64,000 nt of DNA from CAYYWP01 sp050176585 (GTDB lineage Bacteria; Desulfobacterota; Binatia; HRBIN30; CADEER01). Below, one piece after another: positions 26,674 to 35,752 of this stretch. The stretch lies in the NCBI GenBank assembly GCA_050176585.1, contig JBFXHX010000011.1, forward strand, positions 55,567 to 119,566, in the 5' to 3' direction. Under the pieces are notes generated by a model, which searched no databases, was not told the DNA's origin, and was given only the letters and a program-made list of their open reading frames with translations. The position numbers and the translations under genes were made by a program. The first letter of the stretch is position 1. Every line of letters begins with the position of its first letter.

Positions 26674-27761
26674 CGGCGTTCGAAGTCGATGCGCGGATCG
26701 ACGACCACGTACGTGAGGTCCTCGATCAGCTTCGTGATGAGGCCGATCAGGGTGAAGCAGTAGAGGGTGCCGAAGATCAACGGGTAGTCGCGCGACACGG
26801 TGGCCTGGAAGCCGAGCAGGCCGAGCCCGTCGATCGAAAAGATGATCTCGGTGAGCAGCGCGCTGGTGAACAGGATGCTGATCAACGCGTTCGGAAACCC
26901 GCTGATGATGATCAGCATCGCGTTGCGGAACACGTGGCGGTAGAGCACGCGCCGCTCGCTCAGCCCTTTGGCGCGCGCGGTGAGCACGTACTGCTGATTG
27001 ATCTGGTCCAGAAACGAGTTCTTGGTCAGCAGGGTGAGGCTCGCGAAGCCGCCGATGACCATCGACAGCACCGGCAGCGTGAGGTGCCAGAAATAGTCGG
27101 TGAGCTTGTGCCAGAAGTCGAGCTCGCTCCAGTTGTCGGACACGAGCCCGCGCAGGGGGAACCACTGGAAGTAGCTGCCGCCGGCGAACAGCACGATCAA
27201 CAGGATCGCGAACAGGAAGCTCGGAATGGCATTGCCGACGATGACGACGCCCGAGGTCCAGACGTCGAAGCGCGAGCCGTCGCGGACGGCCTTGGCCACG
27301 CCGAGCGGGATCGAGATCAGATAGATGATGAGCGTAGTCCACAGGCCGAGCGACATCGACACCGGCAAGCGCTCGAGCACCAGGTCGATGACGGAGCGGC
27401 TGCGGAAGAAGCTCTCACCGAAGTCGAAGCGCAGATAGCGCTCCATCATCAAGAGGAAGCGCTCGTGCGCGGGCTTGTCGAACCCGAACTGGCGCTCGAG
27501 GTCCTTCACCAGCTCCGGGTCGAGCCCCTGAGCGCCGCGGTAGCGGCTGCTGCTGGCGCCGGTCGCCGGCGCCGCGCCGCCGCCTTCGCCGAGTCCCCCG
27601 GAGACGCGCGCGGTCGCGGACACCGCCGTTCCCTTCAGCTGCGCGAGTAGCTGCTCCACCGGTCCGCCGGGGGCGGCCTGGATGATGGCGAAGTTGAGCA
27701 GCATGATCCCGAACAGGGTTGGGACCATCAGCAGCAAGCGGCGCGTGATGTAGGCGAGCAT
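26670..27761 (-). CDS. yejB: Peptide ABC transporter permease YejB
   Basis: Inner-membrane permease of 363 residues (E. coli YejB 364). N-terminal span [20 protein letters not shown], then the Gly/Ala-rich insertion usual for YejB in place of a short loop, [40 protein letters not shown] and the EAA loop [20 protein letters not shown], which contacts the ATPase. Later spans include [20 protein letters not shown]. It lies between the binding protein gene (105 bases upstream) and yejEF (four-base overlap), the conserved yejABEF order. Confidence 0.95.
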   Translation of the reverse strand: MLAYITRRLLLMVPTLFGIMLLNFAIIQAAPGGPVEQLLAQLKGTAVSATARVSGGLGEGGGAAPATGASSSRYRGAQGLDPELVKDLERQFGFDKPAHERFLLMMERYLRFDFGESFFRSRSVIDLVLERLPVSMSLGLWTTLIIYLISIPLGVAKAVRDGSRFDVWTSGVVIVGNAIPSFLFAILLIVLFAGGSYFQWFPLRGLVSDNWSELDFWHKLTDYFWHLTLPVLSMVIGGFASLTLLTKNSFLDQINQQYVLTARAKGLSERRVLYRHVFRNAMLIIISGFPNALISILFTSALLTEIIFSIDGLGLLGFQATVSRDYPLIFGTLYCFTLIGLITKLIEDLTYVVVDPRIDFERR

Positions 27762-27866
27762 GGTGCGTTTAGTGCGACGCGGCGCAGGCGCCGAGCACGG
27801 CGCGCGCCTCGATGGCGAATTCCGCGCGGCGCGCGCCGGCGCGGTCCCGCGTGTGGCTCTGTTCTC

Positions 27867-29714
27867 TCACGTGCCCTTGCGGCGCGCCGCGAGCTGCGCG
27901 GCCTTGGTTGGATCCCACCACCAGGTCTCGAGCTGCACGCCCTGTGCGGGGATCGTGCTCGGGCGGCCGAACTTGTTCCAGTAGGCGAGGCGGTCGTAGG
28001 CGATGTGCCAGTTCGGCACCACGTAGAAGCCCCACTGCAGCGCGCGGTCGAGCGCCTGGGTGCGCGCCACCAAACTCGCGCGGTCCGGGGCGGCGATGAC
28101 GCCGTCGACCAGCCCATCGATTACCGGATCGGCGAGTCCCAGCACGTTCAGGCTGCCGGGCTGATTCGCGTAGGCGGAGGTCCAGAACGCCCGCTGCTCG
28201 TTGCCGGGCGACTGCGACTGCGGCCACACCTGCATGACGACGTCGAAGTCGAAGTTGTCGACGCGCTTGCGGTACTGGGCGGGATCGACCGTGCGCACGC
28301 GCGCGGTGATGCCGAGGCGCTCGAGGTTCTTGGCGAACGGCAGGGTGATGCGCTCGTACGCCGGATCGACGAGCAGGAACTCGAACTCGAACAGCTTGCC
28401 CTCCGCGTTAACGAGCTTCTTGCTCTTCGGGTCGACCGACCAGCCCGCGGCTTTCAGCAGCTCGACGGCTTTCCGCAGGTTGTCGCGCAGATTGCCCGAG
28501 CCGTCGGTCGCCGGCGGCTGGTACTCGGTGGTGAACACCTCGGACGGCAGGCGGTCGCGATAGGGCTCCAACGCCTGCAACTCGAGGCCGGCGGGAACTC
28601 CGTTCGCCGCCAACTCGGAGTTGTCGAAGTAGCTGCGCGTGCGCGTGTACTGGCCATAGAAGAGGGTCCGGTTCGCCCATTCGAAATCGAAAGCGTAACC
28701 CAGCGCCTGCCGCACGCGCCGGTCTTGGAACAGCGGCCGGCGCAAGTTGAAAGCGTAGCCTTGCATCCCAGCGGGGCGATCGTGCTTCGCCTCCTCCTTG
28801 CGGAGCCACCCCTGCTCGACGGCGGAGCCGTCGTACGCCGTAGCCCAGTCTTTCGAAGACGCCTCCAGCCGAAAATCATATGCCCCGGCCTTCAGCGCCT
28901 CCAGCGCGACCGTCATGTCGCGGTAGTAGTCGTAGCGGATCACGTCGAAGTTGTGCTGTCCGCGGTTCACCGGCAGGTCCTTGCCCCAGTAGTCAGGTAC
29001 CCGCCGGTAGGTGTGCCAGCGGCCGGCCTCGAACTGGTCCAGCTTGTAGGGGCCGCTGCCCAGGGGAGGCTCCAGCGTGGTCGCCTCGAAGTCCTTGCCC
29101 TGCCAGTAGTGCTTGGGCAGCACCGGCAGTTGCCCGAGGATCAGCGGGAGCTCGCGGTTCTCGCCCGGCTTGAAGGTGAACTTCACGGTCCGGTCGTCGA
29201 GCTTCTCGCCGCCGGCGACGTTGCCGTAATATGCGCGGTAATACGGTTGCCCCTTGGTGCGCAGCGTCTCGAAGGTCCACAGCACGTCGTCGGCGGTGAC
29301 CGGTTTGCCGTCCTGCCAGCGCGCCTCCTTGCGCAGGGTGAACTTCACCCAGGAGCGATCGGCGGGCGTCTCGACCGTTTCGGCCAGCAGGCCGTACTCG
29401 CTGAACGGTTCGTCGGCTGAGGCGGTGAGGAGCGTATCGTAGATGCGCGTGATGCCGTCCGCCGGGTTGCCCTTGATGATGAAGGGGTTGAAGCTGTCGA
29501 AAGTCCCCAGCCCGTACAGGCGAAGCTCGCCGCCCTTGGGGGCGTCGGGATTGACGTAGTCGAAATGGGTGAAGCCGGGCCCGTACTTGAGATCGCCGTG
29601 CATGGCGATGCCGTGCCCCTTGGTCGTCCCGCTGTCGACTGCGAGCGCGGCAGAAGCGAGCGACGAGAGGAGAAAGAGCAGTCCGAGTCGGATCAGTCGT
29701 GGGCAGCAACGCAT
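27867..29714 (-). CDS. yejA: Peptide-binding periplasmic protein YejA-like
   Basis: Solute-binding protein of 615 residues for the Yej system. The signal peptide is MRCCPRLIRLGLLFLLSSLA with likely cleavage after SAALA. The mature protein has GIAMHGDLKYGPGFTHFDYV, NPDAPKGGELRLYGLGTFDS, FNPFIIKGNPADGITRIYDT and ARWQDGKPVTADDVLWTFET, standard for SBP family 5. ATG 29714 was chosen because it starts the signal peptide; the frame is open further upstream. It is the first gene of yejA-yejB-yejEF. Substrates are probably peptides of moderate length, by analogy. Confidence 0.93.
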   Translation of the reverse strand: MRCCPRLIRLGLLFLLSSLASAALAVDSGTTKGHGIAMHGDLKYGPGFTHFDYVNPDAPKGGELRLYGLGTFDSFNPFIIKGNPADGITRIYDTLLTASADEPFSEYGLLAETVETPADRSWVKFTLRKEARWQDGKPVTADDVLWTFETLRTKGQPYYRAYYGNVAGGEKLDDRTVKFTFKPGENRELPLILGQLPVLPKHYWQGKDFEATTLEPPLGSGPYKLDQFEAGRWHTYRRVPDYWGKDLPVNRGQHNFDVIRYDYYRDMTVALEALKAGAYDFRLEASSKDWATAYDGSAVEQGWLRKEEAKHDRPAGMQGYAFNLRRPLFQDRRVRQALGYAFDFEWANRTLFYGQYTRTRSYFDNSELAANGVPAGLELQALEPYRDRLPSEVFTTEYQPPATDGSGNLRDNLRKAVELLKAAGWSVDPKSKKLVNAEGKLFEFEFLLVDPAYERITLPFAKNLERLGITARVRTVDPAQYRKRVDNFDFDVVMQVWPQSQSPGNEQRAFWTSAYANQPGSLNVLGLADPVIDGLVDGVIAAPDRASLVARTQALDRALQWGFYVVPNWHIAYDRLAYWNKFGRPSTIPAQGVQLETWWWDPTKAAQLAARRKGT

Positions 29715-29989
29715 AGCCGGTAAGTCTACCCGATTCGCCCGCAGTTTGCGCGCACCCCAGCCCCGCGCCGATTGACGGTCCGGTGCCGGGATTGCGGCGC
29801 GGCGGGACTGGCTGGACAAAATCGGCGCAGCGCTCATAGTTCCATCAGAAACAACTTCCCCATCGCATTACTCCGTAGACCCGTGGCGCTCGGTCGCGCC
29901 GTGCGCCTGGCGCTCCTGCGCGCAGCGGGCGCACGGCGCGCGCGCGAATCCGGCGTTCGGCCAGCGCTGTGCCAAGAGGAGGGCTGAGA

Positions 29990-30895
29990 ATGCCTGCCCA
30001 AGAGCAGTTCCTGGTGCTTCCGGAACAGGCCGGAGAGCTGCCGGATTTCCTCGACGGTTCGATCTACTTCGTGGGGACCGCGACCGTCATCATCCGCTAC
30101 GGGGGGTTTACGATCCTCACCGATCCCAACTTCCTGCACGCGGGCGATCACGTGCATCTCGGCTATGGGCTCACGGCTAAACGCCTCACCAACCCCGCCT
30201 TGAGCATCGAAGACCTCCCGCCGATCGATTTCTGCGTGCTCTCCCACTACCACGGCGATCACTTCGACCAGCTCGTGGAAGAAAAGCTGCAGAAGGATTT
30301 GCCGATCATCACCACCGAGCACGCGCGCGCCGAGCTCGCCAGCAAGGGCTTTACGGCGGCGCGCGCGCTGGACACCTGGGACGCGGTGACGGTCCAGAAA
30401 GGGGGCGCGGACGTGCGCGTCACCGCGATGCCGGGCAAGCACGGACCGGCGATCGCCGCATTGCTGCTGCCGCCGGTCATGGGGAGCATGCTCGAGTTCC
30501 GCCCCGGCGGGGAGACCACCGCGCTCCGGTTGTACATCACCGGCGACACCCTGGTGCATGACGACCTCCACCAGATCCCACGGCGGTATCCGCACATCGA
30601 CCTCGCGCTCTTCCACCTGGGCGGTACGCGGATCGTCGGCATCTTGCTGACCATGGACGCCGAGCAGGGCGTGGAAGCGATTCGGATCATCAATCCGCGC
30701 GCGGTGATCCCCATCCACTACAACGATTACGAGGTGTTCCGCTCGCCGCTCGAAGACTTCAAACGCGCCGTCGAAGCGGCTGGGCTCGCCGGTCGGGTCC
30801 GCTATCTGGCACATGGGGAGCTGTACGCATTTCGGATGCCCGAAAGCCGCATGGGCGCGTCCGCGCCTGACTCACCGGTGAGTATCCCGGCCTGA
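29990..30895 (+). CDS. MBL-fold metallo-hydrolase (UlaG-like)
   Basis: A 301-residue metallo-beta-lactamase-fold protein. The metal motif is LSHYHGDHFDQL (HxHxDH), preceded by TATVIIRYGGFTILTDPNFL as in UlaG-type lactonases and related hydrolases. A later His and Asp occur in PGKHGPA and YITGDTLVHDD, and IPIHYNDYEVF near the C-terminus supplies the last His ligand. A clear RBS (AGGAGGG, 29977-29983) is placed six bases before ATG 29990. It has no same-strand partner upstream; recQ follows after a family A repeat. The substrate is unknown. Confidence 0.88.
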   Translation: MPAQEQFLVLPEQAGELPDFLDGSIYFVGTATVIIRYGGFTILTDPNFLHAGDHVHLGYGLTAKRLTNPALSIEDLPPIDFCVLSHYHGDHFDQLVEEKLQKDLPIITTEHARAELASKGFTAARALDTWDAVTVQKGGADVRVTAMPGKHGPAIAALLLPPVMGSMLEFRPGGETTALRLYITGDTLVHDDLHQIPRRYPHIDLALFHLGGTRIVGILLTMDAEQGVEAIRIINPRAVIPIHYNDYEVFRSPLEDFKRAVEAAGLAGRVRYLAHGELYAFRMPESRMGASAPDSPVSIPA

Positions 30896-30918
30896 CCAGA
30901 CCGGCGGCGCGCTTCCTG

Positions 30919-30980
30919 TGTAGCCGCGGTACGTATGGCCGCACGGAGCCCCGCCCGGGCGGGTGATGGGTTGCTGCGCC
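30919..30980. repeat. Family A GC-rich palindromic repeat, copy 3
   Basis: TGTAGCCGCGGTACGTATGG followed by CCGCACGGAGCCCCGCCCGG and GCGGGTGATGGG. The first 25 bases align with the other family A cores. It occupies the MBL gene-recQ spacer, starting 24 bases after the MBL stop. Confidence 0.5.
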
Positions 30981-31047
30981 CCGGCACAGGTCCGGCGGCT
31001 ACACTCGATCGACTCAATCGCAGCGCACGCGCTCGCGGCGGGTAGGT

Positions 31048-32964
31048 TTGACAGCCCGCGCCGGCGCCGATAGCGGCACGGCGGTGCAGGACGTCGGCGC
31101 GATTCTCGCCACGGTACGGCGCTACTGGGGCTTCGACCAGTTGCGCCCCCTCCAGCAGGCGGCAATCGCCGCCGGGCTCGAGCGGCGCGATGCCCTGGTA
31201 GTGCTGCCGACCGGCGGCGGCAAATCGCTCTGTTACCAGGTGCCGCCTGCCGTGGCGGGCCGCACCGACATCGTGATCTCGCCGCTCATCGCGTTGATGA
31301 AGGACCAGGTCGACGGATTGCGCGCGAACGGCTACGCGGCGGCGGCGCTCCACAGCGGCATGCGCTTCGAAGAGGTGCGCGAAGTCGAGCAGGGCCTCGC
31401 CGACGATCGCTTCCGTCTGCTCTTCGTCGCCCCGGAGCGGCTCCTCGCGCCGCGCTTCCTCGCCTGGCTCGAACGCGCCGGGGTGCGCGATTTCGCCGTC
31501 GACGAAGCGCACTGCATCAGCCATTGGGGGCATGATTTCCGTCCCGAGTATCGGCAGCTCGCCGAGCTGAAAGGCCGCCTCACGGCGGCCAGCGTGCGCG
31601 CGTTCACAGCGACCGCCACCGAGCGCGTGCGCGCCGACATCGCGGCCCAGCTGCGGCTCGCCGATCCGCTGGTGCTGGTAGGCACGTTCGACCGCCCGAA
31701 CCTCACGTACCGGGTGGTCCCGCGCACCGACCTGCAGCGCCAGGTGCTGCAGGTCATGCGCCGCCATGCGGACGAAGCGGCGATCGTCTACTGCCTCACT
31801 CGACGCGACACCGAAACGCTGGCCGCGCAGCTCGCCGCGCAAGGCCTGCGGGCAGGCGCCTACCACGCCGGCATGGACCCCGAGGCGCGGCGGCGGACGC
31901 AGGAGGCGTTTGCCGAGGAACACCTAGACATCGTCGTGGCGACCGTCGCGTTCGGCATGGGCATCGATCGCAGCGATGTGCGCTGCGTCATCCATACGGC
32001 GCTGCCCAAATCGCTCGAGCACTATCAGCAGGAGACGGGCCGCGCCGGCCGCGATGGGCTGGAGGCGGAGTGCACGCTGCTGTACTCAAGCGGCGACGTC
32101 GTCCGCCTCGAACGCTTGCTGGAGCGCAGCGCGGGCGAGGCGGCCGCGCGGCGGGCTGAGCAGCCCGCCGGCGAACCCGAGCCGGGGAACGGCACAGCGG
32201 CCGAGGAGGCGCTCGAAGCCGCGCGCGGCTTGTTGCGCCACATGCAGCGCTTTGCCTCCGGTCTCGCCTGCCGGCACAAGACCCTTTCCGAGTACTTTGG
32301 GCAGCCGTACGAGCGCGCGAACTGCAGCGCCTGCGACGTGTGCCTCGAAGAAGTCGAGGGCGTGAGCGACGCGACCACCGCTGCGCAGAAGATTCTCTCG
32401 GCCGTGGCCCGCGCCGAGGGCTTCGGCGTGACGCACATCGTCGACATCCTGGCCGGCGCGGACACCGAGCGGGTGCGCGCGCGCCGGCACGACCAGCTCA
32501 GCACCTACGGCCTCATGCGCGGGCTACAGCGCGCCGGTGTCACGGCGATGGTCTACCAGCTCCTGGATCAGCATCTGCTCGAGCGCACCGCTGGCGACCG
32601 CCCGGTGCTGCGCCTGAATGCGGCTTCGTGGGAGGTGCTGCGGGGTCGGCGGACCGTGCAGCTGGTGCAGCCGAAGATCAAGTCTCCCGCCGCGCAACTG
32701 CGCGCTGGCGGCGAGTCGTGGGAGGGTGTGGACCGCGAGCTCTTCGACTCCCTGCGCGGTTTGCGCCGGGAGCTCGCCGCCGCGCGCGGCGTACCGCCGT
32801 ACATCGTGTTCAGCGATGCCACGCTGCGCGATCTCGTACGCCGCCGGCCGCTCTCGCTCGACGCCTTCGCGCAAGCGTACGGGGTCGGCGAGCGCAAGCT
32901 ACACGATCTCGGGCCACTCTTCGTGGATCACATCCGGCGCTGGATCGGAGCAGCGAGCGGTTAG
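31048..32964 (+). CDS. recQ: ATP-dependent DNA helicase RecQ
   Basis: 3'-5' DNA helicase in recombination and replication repair, 638 residues. Helicase motifs in order: FDQLRPLQQAAIAAGLERRD (motif 0), LPTGGGKSLCYQVPP (motif I), ISPLIALMKDQVDGL (Ia), FAVDEAHCISHWGHDFRPEY (II plus the RecQ aromatic loop), AFTATATERV (III), VATVAFGMGIDRSDVRCVIH (V) and HYQQETGRAGRDG (VI). A zinc-binding subdomain with CRHKTLSEYFGQ and CSACDVCLE follows, then RQC, and an HRDC domain at the C-terminus (ELFDSLRGLRRELAAARGVP). The start is TTG 31048; GTG 31084 is an alternative and the choice is uncertain. Confidence 0.95.
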   Translation: MTARAGADSGTAVQDVGAILATVRRYWGFDQLRPLQQAAIAAGLERRDALVVLPTGGGKSLCYQVPPAVAGRTDIVISPLIALMKDQVDGLRANGYAAAALHSGMRFEEVREVEQGLADDRFRLLFVAPERLLAPRFLAWLERAGVRDFAVDEAHCISHWGHDFRPEYRQLAELKGRLTAASVRAFTATATERVRADIAAQLRLADPLVLVGTFDRPNLTYRVVPRTDLQRQVLQVMRRHADEAAIVYCLTRRDTETLAAQLAAQGLRAGAYHAGMDPEARRRTQEAFAEEHLDIVVATVAFGMGIDRSDVRCVIHTALPKSLEHYQQETGRAGRDGLEAECTLLYSSGDVVRLERLLERSAGEAAARRAEQPAGEPEPGNGTAAEEALEAARGLLRHMQRFASGLACRHKTLSEYFGQPYERANCSACDVCLEEVEGVSDATTAAQKILSAVARAEGFGVTHIVDILAGADTERVRARRHDQLSTYGLMRGLQRAGVTAMVYQLLDQHLLERTAGDRPVLRLNAASWEVLRGRRTVQLVQPKIKSPAAQLRAGGESWEGVDRELFDSLRGLRRELAAARGVPPYIVFSDATLRDLVRRRPLSLDAFAQAYGVGERKLHDLGPLFVDHIRRWIGAASG

Positions 32965-33021
32965 GATCGACCGTTTACCGCACAAGCGCGGAGATCGCCT
33001 GCTCGCAAATGAACTGTACCC

Positions 33022-33050
33022 CCTCTGGGCCTCAGCGCCTCTGCGGGTGA
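33022..33050. repeat. CAGAG-type intergenic repeat remnant
   Basis: CCTCTGGGCCTCAGCGCCTC then TGCGGGTGA. The inverse complement reads CCGCAGAGGCGCTGAGGCCC followed by AGAGG, which looks like the widespread CRCAGAGACGCAGAGG-type intergenic word found in many environmental genomes. It lies in the recQ-33177 spacer, which holds nothing else that I recognise. Confidence 0.4.
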
Positions 33051-33176
33051 TACGTGCATTCTGCCGGCTCGGCTGCAGGGTGATTTCGAATTGCAACGCC
33101 GCGATCTCCTGTACGCGCGTATCCACCGTCGCGAGCGGCTGCAGTGGGCGGGCGCGCGATTTGCAGCGCGGGGAGC

Positions 33177-33932
33177 ATGACCGCATGCCTCTCACTTCGA
33201 CCGCAACGCCACGTGCGCCGGGCACTGATGCTCGCGTCGCTCAGCTGCATCGCGTGGCCCGCGAAAGCATCCGGACAGCAGACGATCTTCAATGTCCCGT
33301 CGCCGGACGTGCTCGACGCCGGTAAGTTCTATCTGGAGACAGACCAGTATTTTCGGCCGTGGAAGACGGAGAGTGGCCGCGCGGCCAACTTTTTCGTCCG
33401 CGGCGTGGCCGGGGTGGGGTACGACGTGGAGGCGGGGATCAACACCGGTCCGTTCGATTACATCCATCGCAACAACCCTTTCATCGACGCCACTGTGAAG
33501 TGGCGACCCGTCTCGCTCGAGTTCGGGGGTAAAGAGCAGCAGCCCGGGGTATTCGCGCTGTTCGGCGGTACGCAGGTCGGGGTCGGCTTGCGCGCCGACG
33601 TAAAGGGCGATGTCCGCAATTTCAGCTACGGGGCCGCCTCGGTGAGGGTGCCTGGCTTGGGAACGCGCGTTGGAGTCGGACCGTACTTTGCGACCCCTTA
33701 CGTGTTCGACAACCATTCGCGCGGCGGCGCGCTCGCCACGTTCGAACAACCGGTGCAGGGCGTCGATGGCCTGGTGCTGGCCGCGGACTGGTTCTCCGGG
33801 GACGGCGCCCTCGCTTCACCGGGAGCGATCTACTCGACGGGTCCGTTCGTCTTCTACCTGGCCTACGGTCTCGCGAACACCGGGCGCAAGGACGACCTCG
33901 TCACGTTCGAGGTCGGATACTATTTTCCGTGA
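33177..33932 (+). CDS. Probable outer-membrane beta-barrel protein, unknown
   Basis: A 251-residue exported protein: signal sequence RRALMLASLSCIAWPAKASG, with cleavage probably near residue 34, then QQTIFNVPSPDVLDAGKFYL. The mature region alternates hydrophobic and polar residues in short strands (AGVGYDVEAGINTGPF, TQVGVGLRADVKGDV, RVGVGPYFATPYVF, GPFVFYLAYGL) and ends VTFEVGYYFP, an aromatic C-terminus typical of barrels. I recall the TIFNVPSxDVL start from uncharacterised envelope proteins. It is monocistronic between recQ and the convergent kdp-linked regulator gene. Confidence 0.7.
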   Translation: MTACLSLRPQRHVRRALMLASLSCIAWPAKASGQQTIFNVPSPDVLDAGKFYLETDQYFRPWKTESGRAANFFVRGVAGVGYDVEAGINTGPFDYIHRNNPFIDATVKWRPVSLEFGGKEQQPGVFALFGGTQVGVGLRADVKGDVRNFSYGAASVRVPGLGTRVGVGPYFATPYVFDNHSRGGALATFEQPVQGVDGLVLAADWFSGDGALASPGAIYSTGPFVFYLAYGLANTGRKDDLVTFEVGYYFP

Positions 33933-33967
33933 GCCGTGAGCAGCGAAGCAAGCCGTGAACAGCGAAG
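33932..33967. repeat. Family B-like tandem repeat at a stop codon
   Basis: AGCCGTGAGCAGCGAAG (33932-33948) is repeated as AGCCGTGAACAGCGAAG (33951-33967), a 19-base period. The first unit begins with the last base of the stop codon at 33932. GAACAGCG is the inverse complement of the CGCTGTTC word at 23626 and 50853, so it belongs with family B. Confidence 0.5.
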
Positions 33968-34081
33968 GTCGACTGGGCTCTGACGTTAAGCTGTTGCGGT
34001 CGCGACACGGCCAATCGCCTCGTGCGCGCGTTCTCCATCACAGCGCCACGGTCGAACAGCCGTGTCGGACCTCTTTATCCC

Positions 34082-35455
34082 CTATCCGCTCAGTCCCTCG
34101 TAACGCCTGCGCTTGCGCCACAGGGTGGAGGCGTCGATGCCGAGGATGCGCGCGGCGTCGTCCAGGGTGGGCTGGCGCGCGATGACGCGCAGGATGTGCT
34201 CGCGCTCGATCGCCTCGACCGTGTAGTCACCGCCCAGCTCGGGCGCAACGGCGGACCGCGCGGCGATGCGCTCGGGCAGTGCGGCCGGCTCGATGACCTG
34301 ACCCGGCCAGAGAATCAATGCGCGCTCGATCGCGTTGCGCAGCTCGCGGACGTTCCCCGGCCACGGGTAGTCGCGCAGCGCCGCCGCCGCGTCGGGCGAC
34401 AGGGTTTGGGTTGGCCGTTTGGCGGCGCGGGCGAAAAAGGCGAGAAAGCCTTCCGCCAGCGGCAAGATGTCCTCGCGCCGCTCGCGCAGGGGGGGAACGC
34501 GCAACTCGAGGACGTTCAGGCGGTACAACAGGTCTTCCCGAAAGCGGCCGGCGCGAACGTCCGCTTCCAGCGCGCGGTTGGTGGCGGCGAGGATGCGCAC
34601 GTCGGCGCTGCGTGTGACCGTGTCGCCGACGCGCTCGAATTGCCGGTCCTGCAAGAAGCGCAGGAGCTTGGCCTGCAAGCCAGGCGAGATTTCGCCAATC
34701 TCGTCGAGGAAGAGCGTACCGCCGTCGGCCGCCCCGACGCGCCCGATCTGGTCGCGCACGGCGCCGGTGAACGCCCCGCGCACGTGGCCGAACAGCTCAG
34801 AGGCGAGCAGCTCCTCGGATAGGGTTGGACAGTTCACGACCACGAACGGCCGGTCCCGCCGCGGACTGGCTTCATGGACGCGCCGCGCCAGAACGCCCTT
34901 GCCGGTGCCGTTTTCGCCGCGGAGCAGCACGGTGGCATCGCTCGCCGCCACGCGTGGCACCACGTCCAGTACCGCGCGCATCGCGGGTGCCGCGGTATCG
35001 AACCTGACCTCCGGCGCGGCGCCGCGCAGCTGCTGCTCGACGTCCGCGAGCCGCCGCGCCAGCTGCCGCCGGGTGGCGAGCTGTTCCACCACATGGCGCA
35101 CCTGGACCGGCGTGAACGGCTTCGGCAGGTAGTCCCAAGCGCCGCGGCGAATCGCCTCGACCGCGGTGTCGATGGTGGCGTATGCGGTGATGATGACGAT
35201 CCCCAGGTCGGGGCGGGCGGCGAGCAGCTCAGGCAGCAGGCCGAGCCCGCTGGTTTCGCCGAGACGGAGGTCGAGCAACGCGATGTCGTACACCCGGCTG
35301 GCGACGGCGGCACGCGCCGCCTCGGCGGTAGCGACCCCAGTCACGCGACACCCGATCGCCTCCAAACACATGGTCAGCGTATCGCGGATGTTCTTTTCGT
35401 CATCGATGACGAGCACGTCGAGCGACATTCCGATGGGCGGTTGTATGGGCGTCAT
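34082..35455 (-). CDS. NtrC-type sigma-54-dependent response regulator linked to kdp
   Basis: A 457-residue activator with receiver, AAA+ and DNA-binding domains. The receiver has VLVIDDEKNIRDTL (acidic pocket), IALLDLRLGETSG (phospho-acceptor Asp) and YLPKPFTPVQVRH (Lys). The AAA+ domain has LLRGENGTGKGVLARR (Walker A), ELFGHVRGAFTGAV with the GAFTGA loop that contacts sigma-54, and GGTLFLDEIGEISPG (Walker B). The C-terminal Fis-like helix-turn-helix is TLDDAARILGIDASTLWRKR. It is last in the kdp-kinase series, 297 bases after the kinase gene; that spacer shows no gene. It takes the place usually held by the OmpR-type KdpE. Start 35455 or internal ATG 35428. Confidence 0.9.
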   Translation of the reverse strand: MTPIQPPIGMSLDVLVIDDEKNIRDTLTMCLEAIGCRVTGVATAEAARAAVASRVYDIALLDLRLGETSGLGLLPELLAARPDLGIVIITAYATIDTAVEAIRRGAWDYLPKPFTPVQVRHVVEQLATRRQLARRLADVEQQLRGAAPEVRFDTAAPAMRAVLDVVPRVAASDATVLLRGENGTGKGVLARRVHEASPRRDRPFVVVNCPTLSEELLASELFGHVRGAFTGAVRDQIGRVGAADGGTLFLDEIGEISPGLQAKLLRFLQDRQFERVGDTVTRSADVRILAATNRALEADVRAGRFREDLLYRLNVLELRVPPLRERREDILPLAEGFLAFFARAAKRPTQTLSPDAAAALRDYPWPGNVRELRNAIERALILWPGQVIEPAALPERIAARSAVAPELGGDYTVEAIEREHILRVIARQPTLDDAARILGIDASTLWRKRRRYEGLSG

Positions 35456-35752
35456 CTGTGGTCGGCAACCTCTAATGCCGTGGCCGCCGGCATCATCCGG
35501 TCCCTGATTATCACGCGGCTATGCACACGCGGCACGGCGGCGGCATCGTGGGCAGACGGGATGCCTGCGGCAACGGCGCGGACACCGCGTCTCCAAGATC
35601 GTGGATCGTCGCACGCCCCCGTACGACCGCGAGCGCGCTCGCTGCCCATTCGGAGCGAGCGATGAAAATTGGCCACGGCGGCGTTTCGCTGGTGCGGGTG
35701 CTCGCCATCACAGAGTATCGGGCGGATGCGGCTCGCCACGGCGCACTGGGCC

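Noticed and set aside
24571..26763. Long plus-strand open frame of ~730 codons across yejEF
   Set aside because: Antisense shadow of the ABC transporter; His/Gln/Arg-rich and without any domain.
26674..27342. Possible 5' extension of the yejEF frame up to 27342
   Set aside because: The extension overlaps yejB in another frame and is not family-like; ATG 26673 with the ATGA overlap is the natural start.
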